A DNA stretch of 57,358 bases, from contig JAAYAC010000107.1 in assembly GCA_012719535.1 (NCBI GenBank), positions 1 to 57,358 on the forward strand, given 5' to 3'. Below are positions 48,833-57,358 of this stretch, piece after piece. The notes below the pieces were generated by a model, which searched no databases, was not told the DNA's origin, and saw only the letters and a list, made by a program, of their open reading frames with translations. The DNA is from Syntrophomonadaceae bacterium (GTDB taxonomy: Bacteria > Bacillota > Syntrophomonadia > Syntrophomonadales > Syntrophothermaceae). The translations under genes were made by a program, and so were the position numbers. Numbering within the stretch: the stretch's first letter is position 1; each line of letters opens with the position of its first letter.

Positions 48833-50380
48833 ATGAATGATTTCCTGGCTGGGCTGCGGCAATGGTGGGAGAACGCGAGAACCAGATGGAATAAACTGAC
48901 CCTGAATCAAAAGGTTATTTTAAGTGCTGCTGTACTGTTACTGGTGGTTACGGCTGGCATGCTCGTCTCCAATCAGGTCAGGGTGAACTACGAACCATTG
49001 TATACCCAGCTGGCGGTCGAAGATGCCGCAGCTATCACCGACAAGCTGGACGCCGCCAAGATTCCATACCGGCTGGCCGATGAAGGCAGCACTATACTGG
49101 TACCTGCCGGGCAAAAATACCGGACCCGGTTGATGCTGGCTGGGGAAGGGTTGCCACGCGGGGTGGCTGGCCTGGAAATGTTCCAAAATATTCAATTCGG
49201 GGAAACCGAGACCGACAAGCGCGTCAAGTACCTGGCCGCACTGCAAGGAGAACTGGTGAGGACCATCCAGAGCCTGGACAAGATTGAGGCGGCCCGGGTG
49301 CACCTGGTTATCCCCGAGCCAAGTCTGTACTCCGAGGAGGAAAACCCCCCCACCGCATCGGTGATGGTCAAGGTGAAGCCGGGGCGGCAATTGGACAGGA
49401 AAGAGATACTGGGGATGGTCAATCTGGTGGCCAACAGCGTGGAAGGACTTAAACCGGAAAACGTGGCCATCGTTGACCAGTACAGTAACCTGCTTTCTTT
49501 CGATTTACCCAGTGCCGGTTCTCTGGACGGAGCCGAGATGTCTTCGCAGCAAATGGCCATCAAACGGCAGTTCGAGAGGGAGAAGCAACAGGCGATCCAG
49601 AGCATGCTTGACGCTACCCTGGGGCCGGGCAAATCGGTAGTGAGGGTGAGTGCGGAACTTAATTTTGACGAGGTGGAGCGGTTCCAACAGGACTTTGATC
49701 CTGAGCAGCGGGTGGTCATAAGTAAACATAGCCTGGAGGAGACCAGTACCAGTACCACGCCAACAGCATCCGCTTCCCCCGGGGTGGATACCAATGTCCC
49801 TACTTATGCGGGAGCCGAGGGGCAGGGACAGGGCTCCTCAACGTTCGAGAAAACGGAAAGCACTGTCAATTATGAGGGGGACAAGGTAGAAACCAAGACC
49901 AGAGTGGCCCCGGGGGCGGTAAAAAGACTAACCGTGGCCGTGCTGGTGGACCAGAGTTTTGCCGGGAAAAGGGATGACATCAGAGAAGCGGTGATAAACG
50001 CCAGCGGGGCGGACGAAAACCGGAACGACAGTGTTTCGGTCAATTTCATGCAGTTTAGACAAAAAATGGAGGAACCCCTTGCTCCCACTCCTGGCTGGAC
50101 CGACAAGTATAAAGTTCTCCTGGGTGCGGGGGTGCTGGTACTTGCCTTGGTCGTGACCTGGTTACTGGCCAGGCGTAAAGCGCGTGGCAAGGAAGAAGAG
50201 GAAGGGTTTGACATGCTGGTGGACGAGGCAATACCGGTAGAACTCCTGGTAGAAAGGGAGCTAACCCCCGAAGAGAAGGAAAAGCAAAGGATGCGGGAGG
50301 AAATAAACAAGCTGGTCGACACCAACCCGGAGGATGTAGCCCAGCTAATTAGAACCTGGATGTTGGACGAGAAGAGGTGA
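48833..50380 (+). CDS. fliF: Flagellar MS-ring protein FliF
   Basis: Forms the MS ring in the membrane, the base of the flagellum. Two membrane segments bracket a large periplasmic-side part: LNQKVILSAAVLLLVVTAGM near residues 22-45 and VLLGAGVLVLALVVTWLLAR near 428-447. Ring-building motifs include LAVEDAAAITDKLDAAKIPY, RLMLAGEGLPRGVAGLEMFQ, ARVHLVIPEPSLYSEEE and NKLVDTNPEDVAQLIRTWM, the FliG-binding C-terminus. 515 residues. ATG 48833. Confidence 0.96.
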   Translation: MNDFLAGLRQWWENARTRWNKLTLNQKVILSAAVLLLVVTAGMLVSNQVRVNYEPLYTQLAVEDAAAITDKLDAAKIPYRLADEGSTILVPAGQKYRTRLMLAGEGLPRGVAGLEMFQNIQFGETETDKRVKYLAALQGELVRTIQSLDKIEAARVHLVIPEPSLYSEEENPPTASVMVKVKPGRQLDRKEILGMVNLVANSVEGLKPENVAIVDQYSNLLSFDLPSAGSLDGAEMSSQQMAIKRQFEREKQQAIQSMLDATLGPGKSVVRVSAELNFDEVERFQQDFDPEQRVVISKHSLEETSTSTTPTASASPGVDTNVPTYAGAEGQGQGSSTFEKTESTVNYEGDKVETKTRVAPGAVKRLTVAVLVDQSFAGKRDDIREAVINASGADENRNDSVSVNFMQFRQKMEEPLAPTPGWTDKYKVLLGAGVLVLALVVTWLLARRKARGKEEEEGFDMLVDEAIPVELLVERELTPEEKEKQRMREEINKLVDTNPEDVAQLIRTWMLDEKR

Positions 50381-50384
50381 AGCT

Positions 50385-51392
50385 GTGGCGCGAAAAGTTT
50401 TGAACGGAAGACAAAAAGCCGCCAACTTTCTGATATTCTTGGGACCGGAAAGGTCATCAAGGATATTTAAGCACCTCAATGAAAGCGAGATCGAGCAACT
50501 CACGCTGGAAATCGCCAACGTCAGAAAGGTATCCGGGGACCAGGCGGACGAGATCTTCAAGGAATTTTACCAGATGGCCCTGGCCAGCCAGTATATCGCC
50601 CAGGGGGGCATTGATTACGCCCGCGAGGTACTGGAAAAGGCTCTGGGAGGGGAAAAGGCCATGGAGATAATATCCCGGATATCAGCTTCTTTGCAGGTGC
50701 GACCGTTTGACTTTGCCAGAAAGACTGAACCTTCCCAGTTGCTCAACTTCATTCAGTCAGAACACCCGCAGACGATAGCCCTAGTACTGGCCTACCTGGA
50801 ACCGGAGAAATCGTCTATAATCCTGTCCGCCTTGCCGCCGGAAAGACAGTCCGAGGTAGCCCGGAGGATCGCGCGTATGGATAACACCTCCCCGGAGGCA
50901 GTTAAAGAAGTGGAAAGGGTACTGGAAAAGAAATTGTCCTCAGTAATACCCCAGGAGGTAAGCGAGGCCGGTGGCGTAAAGTCGCTGGTGGAAATACTGA
51001 ACCGGGTCGACCGGGCCACCGAGAAGACTATTATGGAAGCCCTTGAGGTACAGGAGCCCGAACTGGCTGAGGAAGTCAAGCGCTTGATGTTTGTGTTCGA
51101 AGATATTGTCACCATCGACGACCGGTCCATCCAAAGGATACTGCGGGAAGTCGAATCGCATGACCTGGGCCTGGCTCTCAAAGGTGCCAGTGAAGAGGTT
51201 TCTGCCAAGATTTTCGGGAACATGTCGAAGCGGGCTGCAGAAATGCTGCGCGAGGACATAGAGTTTATGGGACCTGTACGCCTGCGGGATGTAGAGGAAG
51301 CCCAGCAGCGGATTGTCAATATTATCCGCAAACTGGAGGAAGCCGGGGAGATAGTAGTGGCCCGTGGCGGAGGGGATGAGATAATTGTCTAG
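50385..51392 (+). CDS. fliG: Flagellar motor switch protein FliG
   Basis: Rotor protein that interacts with the stator and with FliM. The armadillo-like parts are visible: SEIEQLTLEIANVRKVSGDQ, FIQSEHPQTIALVLAYLEPE (with the EHPQ motif), and the C-terminal MFVFEDIVTIDDRSIQRILR and KIFGNMSKRAAEMLREDIEF helix with the charged residues needed for torque. 335 residues. GTG 50385 is 4 bases after fliF. Its end overlaps fliH by 8 bases. Confidence 0.96.
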   Translation: MARKVLNGRQKAANFLIFLGPERSSRIFKHLNESEIEQLTLEIANVRKVSGDQADEIFKEFYQMALASQYIAQGGIDYAREVLEKALGGEKAMEIISRISASLQVRPFDFARKTEPSQLLNFIQSEHPQTIALVLAYLEPEKSSIILSALPPERQSEVARRIARMDNTSPEAVKEVERVLEKKLSSVIPQEVSEAGGVKSLVEILNRVDRATEKTIMEALEVQEPELAEEVKRLMFVFEDIVTIDDRSIQRILREVESHDLGLALKGASEEVSAKIFGNMSKRAAEMLREDIEFMGPVRLRDVEEAQQRIVNIIRKLEEAGEIVVARGGGDEIIV

Positions 51393-52170
51393 GATTATCA
51401 AGGCTGATAACCTGATTGTCAGCCAACCCAAGCTGTTGGCCACACTGCTGGTCGGCAAGGGGGGCAAGGAAGAATTCCTGCTCTCTCCGGTTTCCCGGGA
51501 TGATATCCGGGATGTAGAAAAAGTCAGGGCCGAGGTTGACAGCATCATCAAGGAAACCGAGCAGATGGTGCTGGACATCCTGGAGCAGGCCAGGGCTGAA
51601 GCCTCGCATATCATCGAGGACGCCAGGGACGAGGCCCAGGAGATCAGAACTCAGGTCAGGGTAGAGGCAGAACAGATCAGGAACAAGGCCAGGGAGTCCG
51701 GGTACAAGGAAGGTTTGCAGAAAGCTTATCAGGAGACAGAGGACCGTCGCAAGCGGGCGCTTGCAGAATGTGACAAGATGCTGGAGGAAGCTAAAAAGGA
51801 AAAGGAAGCCATTATTCGTTCAGCGGAAGGGGATATTGTACGCCTGGCCCTGGCGGTTGCCGAAAAGATTGTAGAGAAGGAAATTCAGCAAGATACCGAT
51901 ATAACTATTAACCTGGTCCGCAATGTTCTATCCATGGTGGGAGATGCGCAAGCCGTCAAGCTCCGGGTAAGTCCGGAGGAATTTGAACGGTTGGCGGCGG
52001 AACGTGACAAGCTCACCGGTGCGGACCAGAACATAGGCGAACTCCACCTGCAACCGCACAGCGGTATCAAACCGGGGGGCCTCATACTTGACAGTGAAGT
52101 TGGGACCATCGATGCCCGGGTGGAAACCCGGTTGCAGAATATAGCAGACGCTCTGCTGGGGGAAGGATAG
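51385..52170 (+). CDS. fliH: Flagellar assembly protein FliH
   Basis: Stator-like regulator of the FliI ATPase. The N-terminus has SRIIKADNLIVSQP; a long charged coiled coil covers about residues 45-150 (Ala/Glu/Lys/Arg-rich), and the C-terminal V-ATPase E-like domain shows LALAVAEKIVEKEIQQDTDI and GGLILDSEVGTIDARVETRL. 261 residues. TTG 51385 lies inside the end of fliG, giving tight coupling. Confidence 0.92.
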   Translation: MSRIIKADNLIVSQPKLLATLLVGKGGKEEFLLSPVSRDDIRDVEKVRAEVDSIIKETEQMVLDILEQARAEASHIIEDARDEAQEIRTQVRVEAEQIRNKARESGYKEGLQKAYQETEDRRKRALAECDKMLEEAKKEKEAIIRSAEGDIVRLALAVAEKIVEKEIQQDTDITINLVRNVLSMVGDAQAVKLRVSPEEFERLAAERDKLTGADQNIGELHLQPHSGIKPGGLILDSEVGTIDARVETRLQNIADALLGEG

Positions 52171-52173
52171 GTT

Positions 52174-53508
52174 ATGACCGGCCGGGCGGGTTGCAGATTC
52201 CATGTTGATGATTATCTCAGGCGCTTACACAACGTCACTTCCTATACCTTCAAAGGGAAGATATCCCAGGTGGTGGGACTGACCATAGAGTCTGACGGTC
52301 CCCGGGCGAGCTTGGGGGAGTTGTGCGTGGTCAGGAACTCGCATAGTAACAGTTGTCTCCCGTGCGAGGTTGTAGGGTTCCGGGGTAACACCACCCTGTT
52401 GATGCCCCTGGGTGAACTGGAGGGAGTAGGTCCCGGTAGTGAAATTGTGGCCACCGGGCGTTCCCTGAGTGTAAAAGTGGGACTTAAGCTGGTCGGCCGC
52501 GTTCTGAACGGGTTGGGGGAACCTATGGACAATAAGGGGCCTCTGCAGGCGGAAAAAGTTTACCCGGTCATGAATCTGCCGCCGGCCCCGCTCGAACGCC
52601 GGCGGATCAGTGAAGTATTGTCGGTGGGGGTAAGGGCCATCGATGGTCTAAACACCATCGGTAAGGGGCAGAGAGTAGGCATTCTGGCCGGCAGCGGTGT
52701 GGGGAAGAGTACTCTTCTGGGCATGATAGCCCGCAACACCAGTGCTGATATAAATGTAATTGCTCTGATAGGGGAAAGAGGCCGGGAGGTCAGAGAGTTT
52801 TTGGAAAGAGACCTGGGGGAAGAGGGGCTTAAACGTTCCGTGGTAGTGGTAGCAACTTCTGACCAACCAGCGCTGGTTCGTTTGAAAGGAGCGTTTGTAG
52901 CCACTTCCATTGCTGAATTCTTCAGAGATCTTGGCTATGATGTCCTGCTCCTGATGGATTCTCTTACCCGTTTTGCGCTGGCCCAAAGGGAAGTAGGCCT
53001 AGCCATAGGTGAGCCGCCGACTACTCGCGGTTTTACGCCTTCAGTCTTTGCCCTGTTGCCCAAACTCCTGGAAAGGGCTGGGACTTCGGCAGAGGGTAGC
53101 ATTACCGGTCTTTACGCCGTACTGGTGGAAGGAGACGACATGAATGAGCCAATCACCGATGCGGTCCGGGGTATCGTTGATGGGCATATCGTCCTTAGCC
53201 GCGAGCTGGCCTCGCTAAACCATTACCCGGCCATTGATGTTCTGCAGAGCGTCAGCCGGGTGATGCCGGACATCGTAACCAGGCAACACCTGGATGATGC
53301 CAACCGGTTTCGCAGCATACTGGCTACCTATACGGATGCCAGGGATCTAATAGACATCGGGGCCTACCGCCAGGGCTCCAACCCCAGGATAGATGAAGCT
53401 ATTTCCTTATTCGGCCAGTGTGAGGGTTTTCTCCGCCAGGGAGTTTACGAGAAGGTGGGCTATGAGACTATTGTCGAACACCTGTCGCGGGCTATTCGGG
53501 CAGGTTAA
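52174..53508 (+). CDS. fliI: Flagellum-specific ATPase FliI
   Basis: ATPase that energises flagellar export, related to F1 beta. Walker A VGILAGSGVGKSTLLGMIAR lies near residue 168-187; LIGERGREVREFLERDLG, VVVATSDQPALVRLKGAFVA, LMDSLTRFALAQREVGLAIG and VLVEGDDMNEPITDAVRGI are family marks. 444 residues is normal. ATG 52174 lies 3 bases after fliH. Confidence 0.96.
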   Translation: MTGRAGCRFHVDDYLRRLHNVTSYTFKGKISQVVGLTIESDGPRASLGELCVVRNSHSNSCLPCEVVGFRGNTTLLMPLGELEGVGPGSEIVATGRSLSVKVGLKLVGRVLNGLGEPMDNKGPLQAEKVYPVMNLPPAPLERRRISEVLSVGVRAIDGLNTIGKGQRVGILAGSGVGKSTLLGMIARNTSADINVIALIGERGREVREFLERDLGEEGLKRSVVVVATSDQPALVRLKGAFVATSIAEFFRDLGYDVLLLMDSLTRFALAQREVGLAIGEPPTTRGFTPSVFALLPKLLERAGTSAEGSITGLYAVLVEGDDMNEPITDAVRGIVDGHIVLSRELASLNHYPAIDVLQSVSRVMPDIVTRQHLDDANRFRSILATYTDARDLIDIGAYRQGSNPRIDEAISLFGQCEGFLRQGVYEKVGYETIVEHLSRAIRAG

Positions 53509-53519
53509 GAGGTGAAGAT

Positions 53520-53969
53520 ATGAAAAGGTTCACCTTTAGGTTACAGACCAAGCTGGATATCACCGTGAAACAGGAGAAACTGGCCAGGCAGGAACTGGCT
53601 GACCGGCAACGGGAATATCAACGCCAGGTTGCCCGTCTGCAGGAGCTTCAGCAGAAGCTGGAAGCACTGTTTGCCAAGGTGCGGGGAAAGAACCTGCAGG
53701 TTATCACAATCGATGAGGTGCTTTTGGTAAACCAGTATGTGCCGGTCATGAAGGATAGAATCAGCTGCCAGACGGAGAGGGTAGCCCGTGCCGAGACAGA
53801 GATGGGGCAGGCCCGGGAGCACCTGCATCAGCTCATGAAGGAAAGAAAGGCCCTGGAGAAGCTGAGGGTGAAGGCCTGGGAGAAATACCGGTTGGAGTTC
53901 CTGCAGCAGGAGCAGGCAGGGCTCGATGAAGTAGCCATGACCCGATACTGGAAGCGCAGTCACCAATAG
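53520..53969 (+). CDS. fliJ: Flagellar export protein FliJ
   Basis: Coiled-coil chaperone or stalk of the export ATPase. The whole 149 residues are charged and helical (FTFRLQTKLDITVKQEKLAR, LADRQREYQRQVARLQELQQ, LMKERKALEKLRVKAWEKYR), with the usual FliJ start KRFTFRLQTKLD. ATG 53520 follows AGAGGTGA. The sequence is variable in this family, so the call also rests on position after fliI. Confidence 0.9.
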   Translation: MKRFTFRLQTKLDITVKQEKLARQELADRQREYQRQVARLQELQQKLEALFAKVRGKNLQVITIDEVLLVNQYVPVMKDRISCQTERVARAETEMGQAREHLHQLMKERKALEKLRVKAWEKYRLEFLQQEQAGLDEVAMTRYWKRSHQ

Positions 53970-54091
53970 CGGGTCATACTTACCCGGAAAACATCCAGAA
54001 AACGCAGACCCTCATGCCTCGGGACTCATTTGGAGGTTTCAGGGTGGCACCAGCTAAGGCATCGGATTAGTTTGTTATTAGAAATGGTCAG

Positions 54092-54655
54092 GTGAGGTGG
54101 GTGGGGTTGGGAAAAGGCTTGAAAACCCTGATATTCGTACTTCTCGGGTTGGGTTTAGTAGCGGGAATAGCGTTCGGCCTGTTGTATTTCGGAATCATGC
54201 CGGTTCCGGGATCGTGGCGGAATATCCCGGTGTTGGGCAGCCTGGGGCAAGATAAGGGTATGTCCCCGCTGGAAGTTAAGAACAATACCCTGCAACGTGT
54301 TGTCCAAAGTAAGAACAGCGAGATCAAGCGGTTGCGGGAGGATTTGAAGAAAGCGGAAGCGGCGCGCCAGGAGGCGCAAAACCGGCAGGCCCAACTGGAG
54401 AAGGAATTGCAGGAGTTACGACAAACCGGGGATACCGCGGCGGTGGAGCAGAAAATCTTCAAGCAACTAGCGGGGTATTATTCAGCCATAAAACCCAAGA
54501 ACGCAGCGGCGGTGTTTGAAAAACTCGATGATGAGACGGTTATCGGCATCTTGCAGAACATGGATGCCGAGAGTGCGGCCCGAGTAATAGCAGCTATGCA
54601 ACCCGAGCGGGCTGCAACCATAACCCGGAAAATGCTCCGGGTAGCGGAGCCGTAA
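54092..54655 (+). CDS. MotE/YlxF-like flagellar-operon protein with MgtE N-terminal-type domain
   Basis: A membrane-anchored helical protein between fliJ and fliK, the place of ylxF in Bacillus. An N-terminal membrane segment (LIFVLLGLGLVAGIAFGLLY) is followed by a coiled coil (about residues 60-115) and a C-terminal MgtE_N-like domain, KPKNAAAVFEKLDDETVIGI then LQNMDAESAARVIAAMQPE. Similar proteins (MotE) act as a chaperone for the stator protein MotC in other bacteria. 187 residues from GTG 54092; GTG 54101 and TTG 54107 are possible later starts. Confidence 0.85.
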   Translation: MRWVGLGKGLKTLIFVLLGLGLVAGIAFGLLYFGIMPVPGSWRNIPVLGSLGQDKGMSPLEVKNNTLQRVVQSKNSEIKRLREDLKKAEAARQEAQNRQAQLEKELQELRQTGDTAAVEQKIFKQLAGYYSAIKPKNAAAVFEKLDDETVIGILQNMDAESAARVIAAMQPERAATITRKMLRVAEP

Positions 54656-54740
54656 GGTCCACAAACTTAGCCTGCATGACTATAAGCTTCACAATTTCAA
54701 GACTGACCCTACAGTTTACCAATGAAGGGAGGTGATGTAT

Positions 54741-56198
54741 TTGAGCTGTAGTGGAACCATGGTTCTGGCCCTTGCTGGTCCCGATAAGGTTAACCCGCAC
54801 CGGGGCACTGTCCGGCGGGTCCAGTCCGGGGAGGGGAGGTCACCCGGGAAGGATACTTTTGCCACTGTCTTGAAGCGAGTCAATTGTAGCCGGGCACATC
54901 CCCAATACCCGGGCCGGGGCGTCGCAGACGGGGGAGAGGAAGCAGCAATCATCGGCAAAGCTGGTGGGACCGGTCCGGCTACCCCGGAGTATGAGCCTGG
55001 TGAAGCCGTACCGGTGGAACTTGCGGCCTCCGTTGTTCCGGGAGCCGAATCTCTGGCAGGCCGGGGGGCAGAGGAGGGTACGGGTTGCCCACAGGCGCCT
55101 TCCCTTGTGGCCGGGGTGATTCAGATGGTGGTGGTTGCGCAAGCCCCGGTTAGTTCGGAGGTCCGGGCAACTGGGGAGACTGCCCAACCTGCCGTAACCG
55201 GTGCTGCGGTTTCCGGCCTGGTATTATCCAGTGGTGGTCAGCCAGCTGCTGAAGGAGTCCCGGCCGAGGGTGCTGCTGCACCACCAAAATCAACCCCGGA
55301 AGTAACCGGGGTTCAGGTAACGGCCCTGAAAAGAGGTGAAAAGTCACCTGAGGCGGGCAGTTCCCGGGAAGGCCAGGGGATACCAACCGGGGTTGAAGCT
55401 CCTACGGTGAAAGGTGGCGAGGACCAGAGAAAGCTTACTGGTCTACTGAAGGCTAACCCTGAGCCTGAAAGTAGGGGGGGCGAAGCACATGCCGCTCAGG
55501 AAACACCCAACCGGCCTGGTAGCATGGTAGTGGCTCAGGAGAACGGTGGGCAGGACAGAATCACAGATGTAAAGAAGCTGATCGACTTTGAGAACCATCG
55601 CAGCAGGGGATCCAAGCTAACTGGCGCCGGCGAGACACAGAAACCCGGGGATGATACGGTTCAGGTGGCGATGGTGGAGAGAAATGCAGAGGCCAACCAG
55701 GTTGCGGGGCTAAAGGAATCCAAACCTTTCGTGTCCTCCCGCCTCCAGGTCGATACCGGTTGGCTGCTGGATCAGGTGGTCAAGAAGTGTGACCTGCTGG
55801 TAAGGGATAATCTTTCCGAGATGAAGATGGTGCTCAAACCGGAGTTCCTGGGCAGGTTGACCATCAAGATTGCGGTAGAAGACAACCTGGTAACCGCGAG
55901 GTTCGTGGCGGAGAGCGCCTACACCCGACAACTTCTGGAGGCCAGTCTGCCCGAACTCAAGACTTCCCTGGAAGCAAACGGTATCAAGCTTGACCGGGCC
56001 GAAGTCGCTGTTGCACACCATTCCGGCCAGGGCTTGCAGGGACAACCTGATTTCCGGGGATACTCCACCCCTTCCCAGCACGGTAAACCCTCCTCCTGCC
56101 AGGTGGGATACGGAGGGGGGGAGCCGGTAGCGGAACCAAGGACGGATGCGCCCGGTTCCCGGTCCGGGTGGGCAGGTGCAGTGGACTACTTGGTATAA
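54741..56198 (+). CDS. fliK: Flagellar hook-length control protein FliK
   Basis: Secreted ruler that sets hook length and switches export specificity. The first 330 residues are low-complexity, rich in Gly/Pro/Ala/Glu, as usual. The conserved C-terminal domain is at about 350-430: DNLSEMKMVLKPEFLGRLTI, KIAVEDNLVTARFVAESAYT and LLEASLPELKTSLEANGIKL (the MxLxPExLGxVxI pattern). TTG 54741 lies 8 bases after AAGGGAGG and gives 485 residues; GTG 54732 and ATG 54735 touch that site. Confidence 0.9.
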   Translation: MSCSGTMVLALAGPDKVNPHRGTVRRVQSGEGRSPGKDTFATVLKRVNCSRAHPQYPGRGVADGGEEAAIIGKAGGTGPATPEYEPGEAVPVELAASVVPGAESLAGRGAEEGTGCPQAPSLVAGVIQMVVVAQAPVSSEVRATGETAQPAVTGAAVSGLVLSSGGQPAAEGVPAEGAAAPPKSTPEVTGVQVTALKRGEKSPEAGSSREGQGIPTGVEAPTVKGGEDQRKLTGLLKANPEPESRGGEAHAAQETPNRPGSMVVAQENGGQDRITDVKKLIDFENHRSRGSKLTGAGETQKPGDDTVQVAMVERNAEANQVAGLKESKPFVSSRLQVDTGWLLDQVVKKCDLLVRDNLSEMKMVLKPEFLGRLTIKIAVEDNLVTARFVAESAYTRQLLEASLPELKTSLEANGIKLDRAEVAVAHHSGQGLQGQPDFRGYSTPSQHGKPSSCQVGYGGGEPVAEPRTDAPGSRSGWAGAVDYLV

Positions 56199-56207
56199 GG
56201 AGGTGAC

Positions 56208-56693
56208 ATGATGCAGACCGGTGCGGTAACCGGCAATGAAAGCGGAACTTCGTTGGGTCAAGCCGTTAACCAAAAGATTTTGGGCAAAGACGATTTCTTT
56301 AAACTGCTTATTACCGAGCTCAAGTATCAGGACCCGCTGGAACCCATGAAGGACAGGGAATTCATAGCGCAGATGGCCAGTTTTAGTTCGCTGGAGCAAA
56401 TGCAAAACATGAATAAGAACTTCGAGAGTTTTACCAATTCCCTTACTGCGCTTACTGATAAGCTAATGAGTGGCAGTTACATGCAGCAAGCCATATCGCT
56501 TATCGGTAAAGAGGTTGAGTTTGCCGGTGACGATGGAACGCTCAGCGGCAGGGTGGAATCGGTGGTTATGGAAAACGGTATTCCCAAGCTGGTGATAGGA
56601 GAGCAGCGCGTGGACCTGTCAGGAGTGTTGTCTATCCGTATTCCACCGACGAAGGTGGAAGACACCACGGCCACGGATAACGGGACCACGTAA
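56208..56693 (+). CDS. flgD: Flagellar hook-assembly scaffold protein FlgD
   Basis: Cap needed to build the hook. The N-terminal motif LGKDDFFKLLITELKYQDPL, then EPMKDREFIAQMASFSSLEQ and MQNMN are diagnostic; the C-terminal half has EVEFAGDDGTLSGRVESVVM. 161 residues is short but normal for Gram-positives (YlxG). ATG 56208 follows AAGGAGGTGAC. Confidence 0.94.
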   Translation: MMQTGAVTGNESGTSLGQAVNQKILGKDDFFKLLITELKYQDPLEPMKDREFIAQMASFSSLEQMQNMNKNFESFTNSLTALTDKLMSGSYMQQAISLIGKEVEFAGDDGTLSGRVESVVMENGIPKLVIGEQRVDLSGVLSIRIPPTKVEDTTATDNGTT

Positions 56694-56721
56694 GGTGCCA
56701 CGCAGGAGGAGGACAATTCCC

Positions 56722-57099
56722 ATGACTTCTAAAGTGCTGTTCCCGGAACCGATCCGGCCGGTGGCCCCTGATAACAAAGGCTTGCGGTCGCCGGACAAGA
56801 ACTCAGCGGTTTTCGGGGATATATTGGCCCAAAAACTTAAATCCAGCCAGGTAAAGTTTTCCCAGCATGCCCAGCAGCGGCTCAGAACTCGCAACATAGA
56901 ACTGTCGGAGGCCGATATCGAAAAGCTCAACCTGGCTGCGGCCAAGGCCCGGGAAAAAGGGGCCCGGGAATCACTGGTTCTCCTGGACCGGTTGGCCCTG
57001 GTGGTCAGTATAAAGAATAATACGGTTATTACCGCGGTTGATGAAGAGAATCTGAAGGAGAACGTGTTTACCAATATCGACAGCGCGGTCATCATGTAG
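56722..57099 (+). CDS. Flagellar operon protein (TIGR02530 family)
   Basis: A 125-residue protein found between flgD and flgE in many Firmicutes, of unclear function. KFSQHAQQRLRTRNIELSEA, DIEKLNLAAAKAREKGARES and LVLLDRLALVVSIKNNTVIT match the family; the last residues have FTNIDSAVIM, typical for its end. ATG 56722 lies after AGGAGGAGG; an upstream start at 56695 overlaps that site. Confidence 0.88.
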   Translation: MTSKVLFPEPIRPVAPDNKGLRSPDKNSAVFGDILAQKLKSSQVKFSQHAQQRLRTRNIELSEADIEKLNLAAAKAREKGARESLVLLDRLALVVSIKNNTVITAVDEENLKENVFTNIDSAVIM

Positions 57100-57180
57100 G
57101 GCTGGGCCTCTGCGAGGGAGCCCTCGAGCGCGGAACGATTGAAGCGCTTACGAACGATGGCGAAAGGAGGTCACATCAGT

Positions 57181-57358
57181 ATGATGCGTTCTATGTACGC
57201 AGGGGTTTCCGGTTTACGAACCCACCAGCTGCGTATGGATGTTATAGGCAACAACATTGCGAATGTTAATACCGTAGGCTTTAAAAAGAGCCGGGCGGTT
57301 TTTAAGGATGCCTTATACCAGGCTATTCGGGGGGGCTCTGCTCCCACCGGTGCCAGGG
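57181..57358 (+). CDS. flgE: Flagellar hook protein FlgE, N-terminal part (runs off right edge)
   Basis: Start of the hook subunit. [20 protein letters not shown], then [18 protein letters not shown], is the signature N-terminal axial-protein segment. ATG 57181 lies after AAAGGAGGTCAC. Only 59 codons are in the window, so the full length and central domain cannot be judged. FlgG has a similar N-terminus, but the place after flgD favours FlgE. Confidence 0.92.
   Translation, partial: MMRSMYAGVSGLRTHQLRMDVIGNNIANVNTVGFKKSRAVFKDALYQAIRGGSAPTGAR

Noticed and set aside
1-57358. CRISPR arrays, tRNA and rRNA genes
   Set aside because: No regularly spaced direct repeats, no cloverleaf with GTTCRA arm, and no rRNA core sequence were found when reading both strands.

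Overview
The window comes from a spore-forming, flagellated, anaerobic Firmicute. The best inference is a clostridial Peptococcaceae-type organism of the Desulfotomaculum/Pelotomaculum group. The grounds are two CotS-type spore-coat genes, a CodY regulator, Bacillus-like gene order over the second half, strong AGGAGG ribosome-binding sites with many GTG and TTG starts, and an ETF/iron-sulfur membrane oxidoreductase set typical of anaerobic acyl-CoA oxidisers. No rRNA, tRNA or CRISPR array was seen.

Region 1 (1-6500): the end of a CheR methyltransferase, then etfB-etfA, a 708-residue membrane FeS oxidoreductase (probably ETF:menaquinone oxidoreductase), a 3-hydroxyacyl-CoA dehydrogenase behind its own promoter and a long leader, and coaD. 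Together the ETF, membrane and dehydrogenase genes look like a beta-oxidation or butyrate module that passes electrons to the quinone pool.

Region 2 (6500-14150): mixed envelope and signalling genes, mostly on the minus strand: a 3D-domain wall enzyme, a gamma-carbonic anhydrase-like protein, a phosphodiester glycosidase, an HD-GYP phosphodiesterase, small proteins, a permuted papain-like hydrolase and a membrane protein. It also holds two decayed genes (a PflX-like radical SAM protein and a truncated P-loop ATPase) and a 550-base stretch without genes.

Region 3 (14218-25320): the translation cluster ylxM-ffh-rpsP-khpA-rimM-trmD-SPOUT methylase-rplS, then a PAP2 phosphatase, rbgA, a YedE/TusA pair, rnhB, a FliK-like gene, an FlhB C-terminal homologue and yraN. 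ylxM has a near-consensus promoter with a perfect 22-base palindrome at the predicted start point.

Region 4 (25400-39160): an insertion-like block between yraN and dprA. It contains endonuclease IV, a 28-residue membrane peptide, a group II intron scrap (reverse transcriptase fragment and separate domain V/VI), a RelE-type toxin with an AbrB-type antitoxin, a twice-frameshifted P-type ATPase fragment, an amphi-Trp protein, a spore-coat glycan block (cotS-cotS-glycosyltransferase-UDP-glucose dehydrogenase-epimerase), an inverted comM, hsp20, a second group II intron 3' end on the minus strand, a conserved unknown exported protein and an MBL-fold hydrolase.

Region 5 (39171-57358): dprA-topA-trmFO-xerC-hslV-hslU-codY, a terminator, and then the flagellar basal-body operon flgB-flgC-fliE-fliF-fliG-fliH-fliI-fliJ-motE-like-fliK-flgD-(flagellar operon protein)-flgE, which runs off the right edge. 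This order is the one known from Bacillus subtilis.
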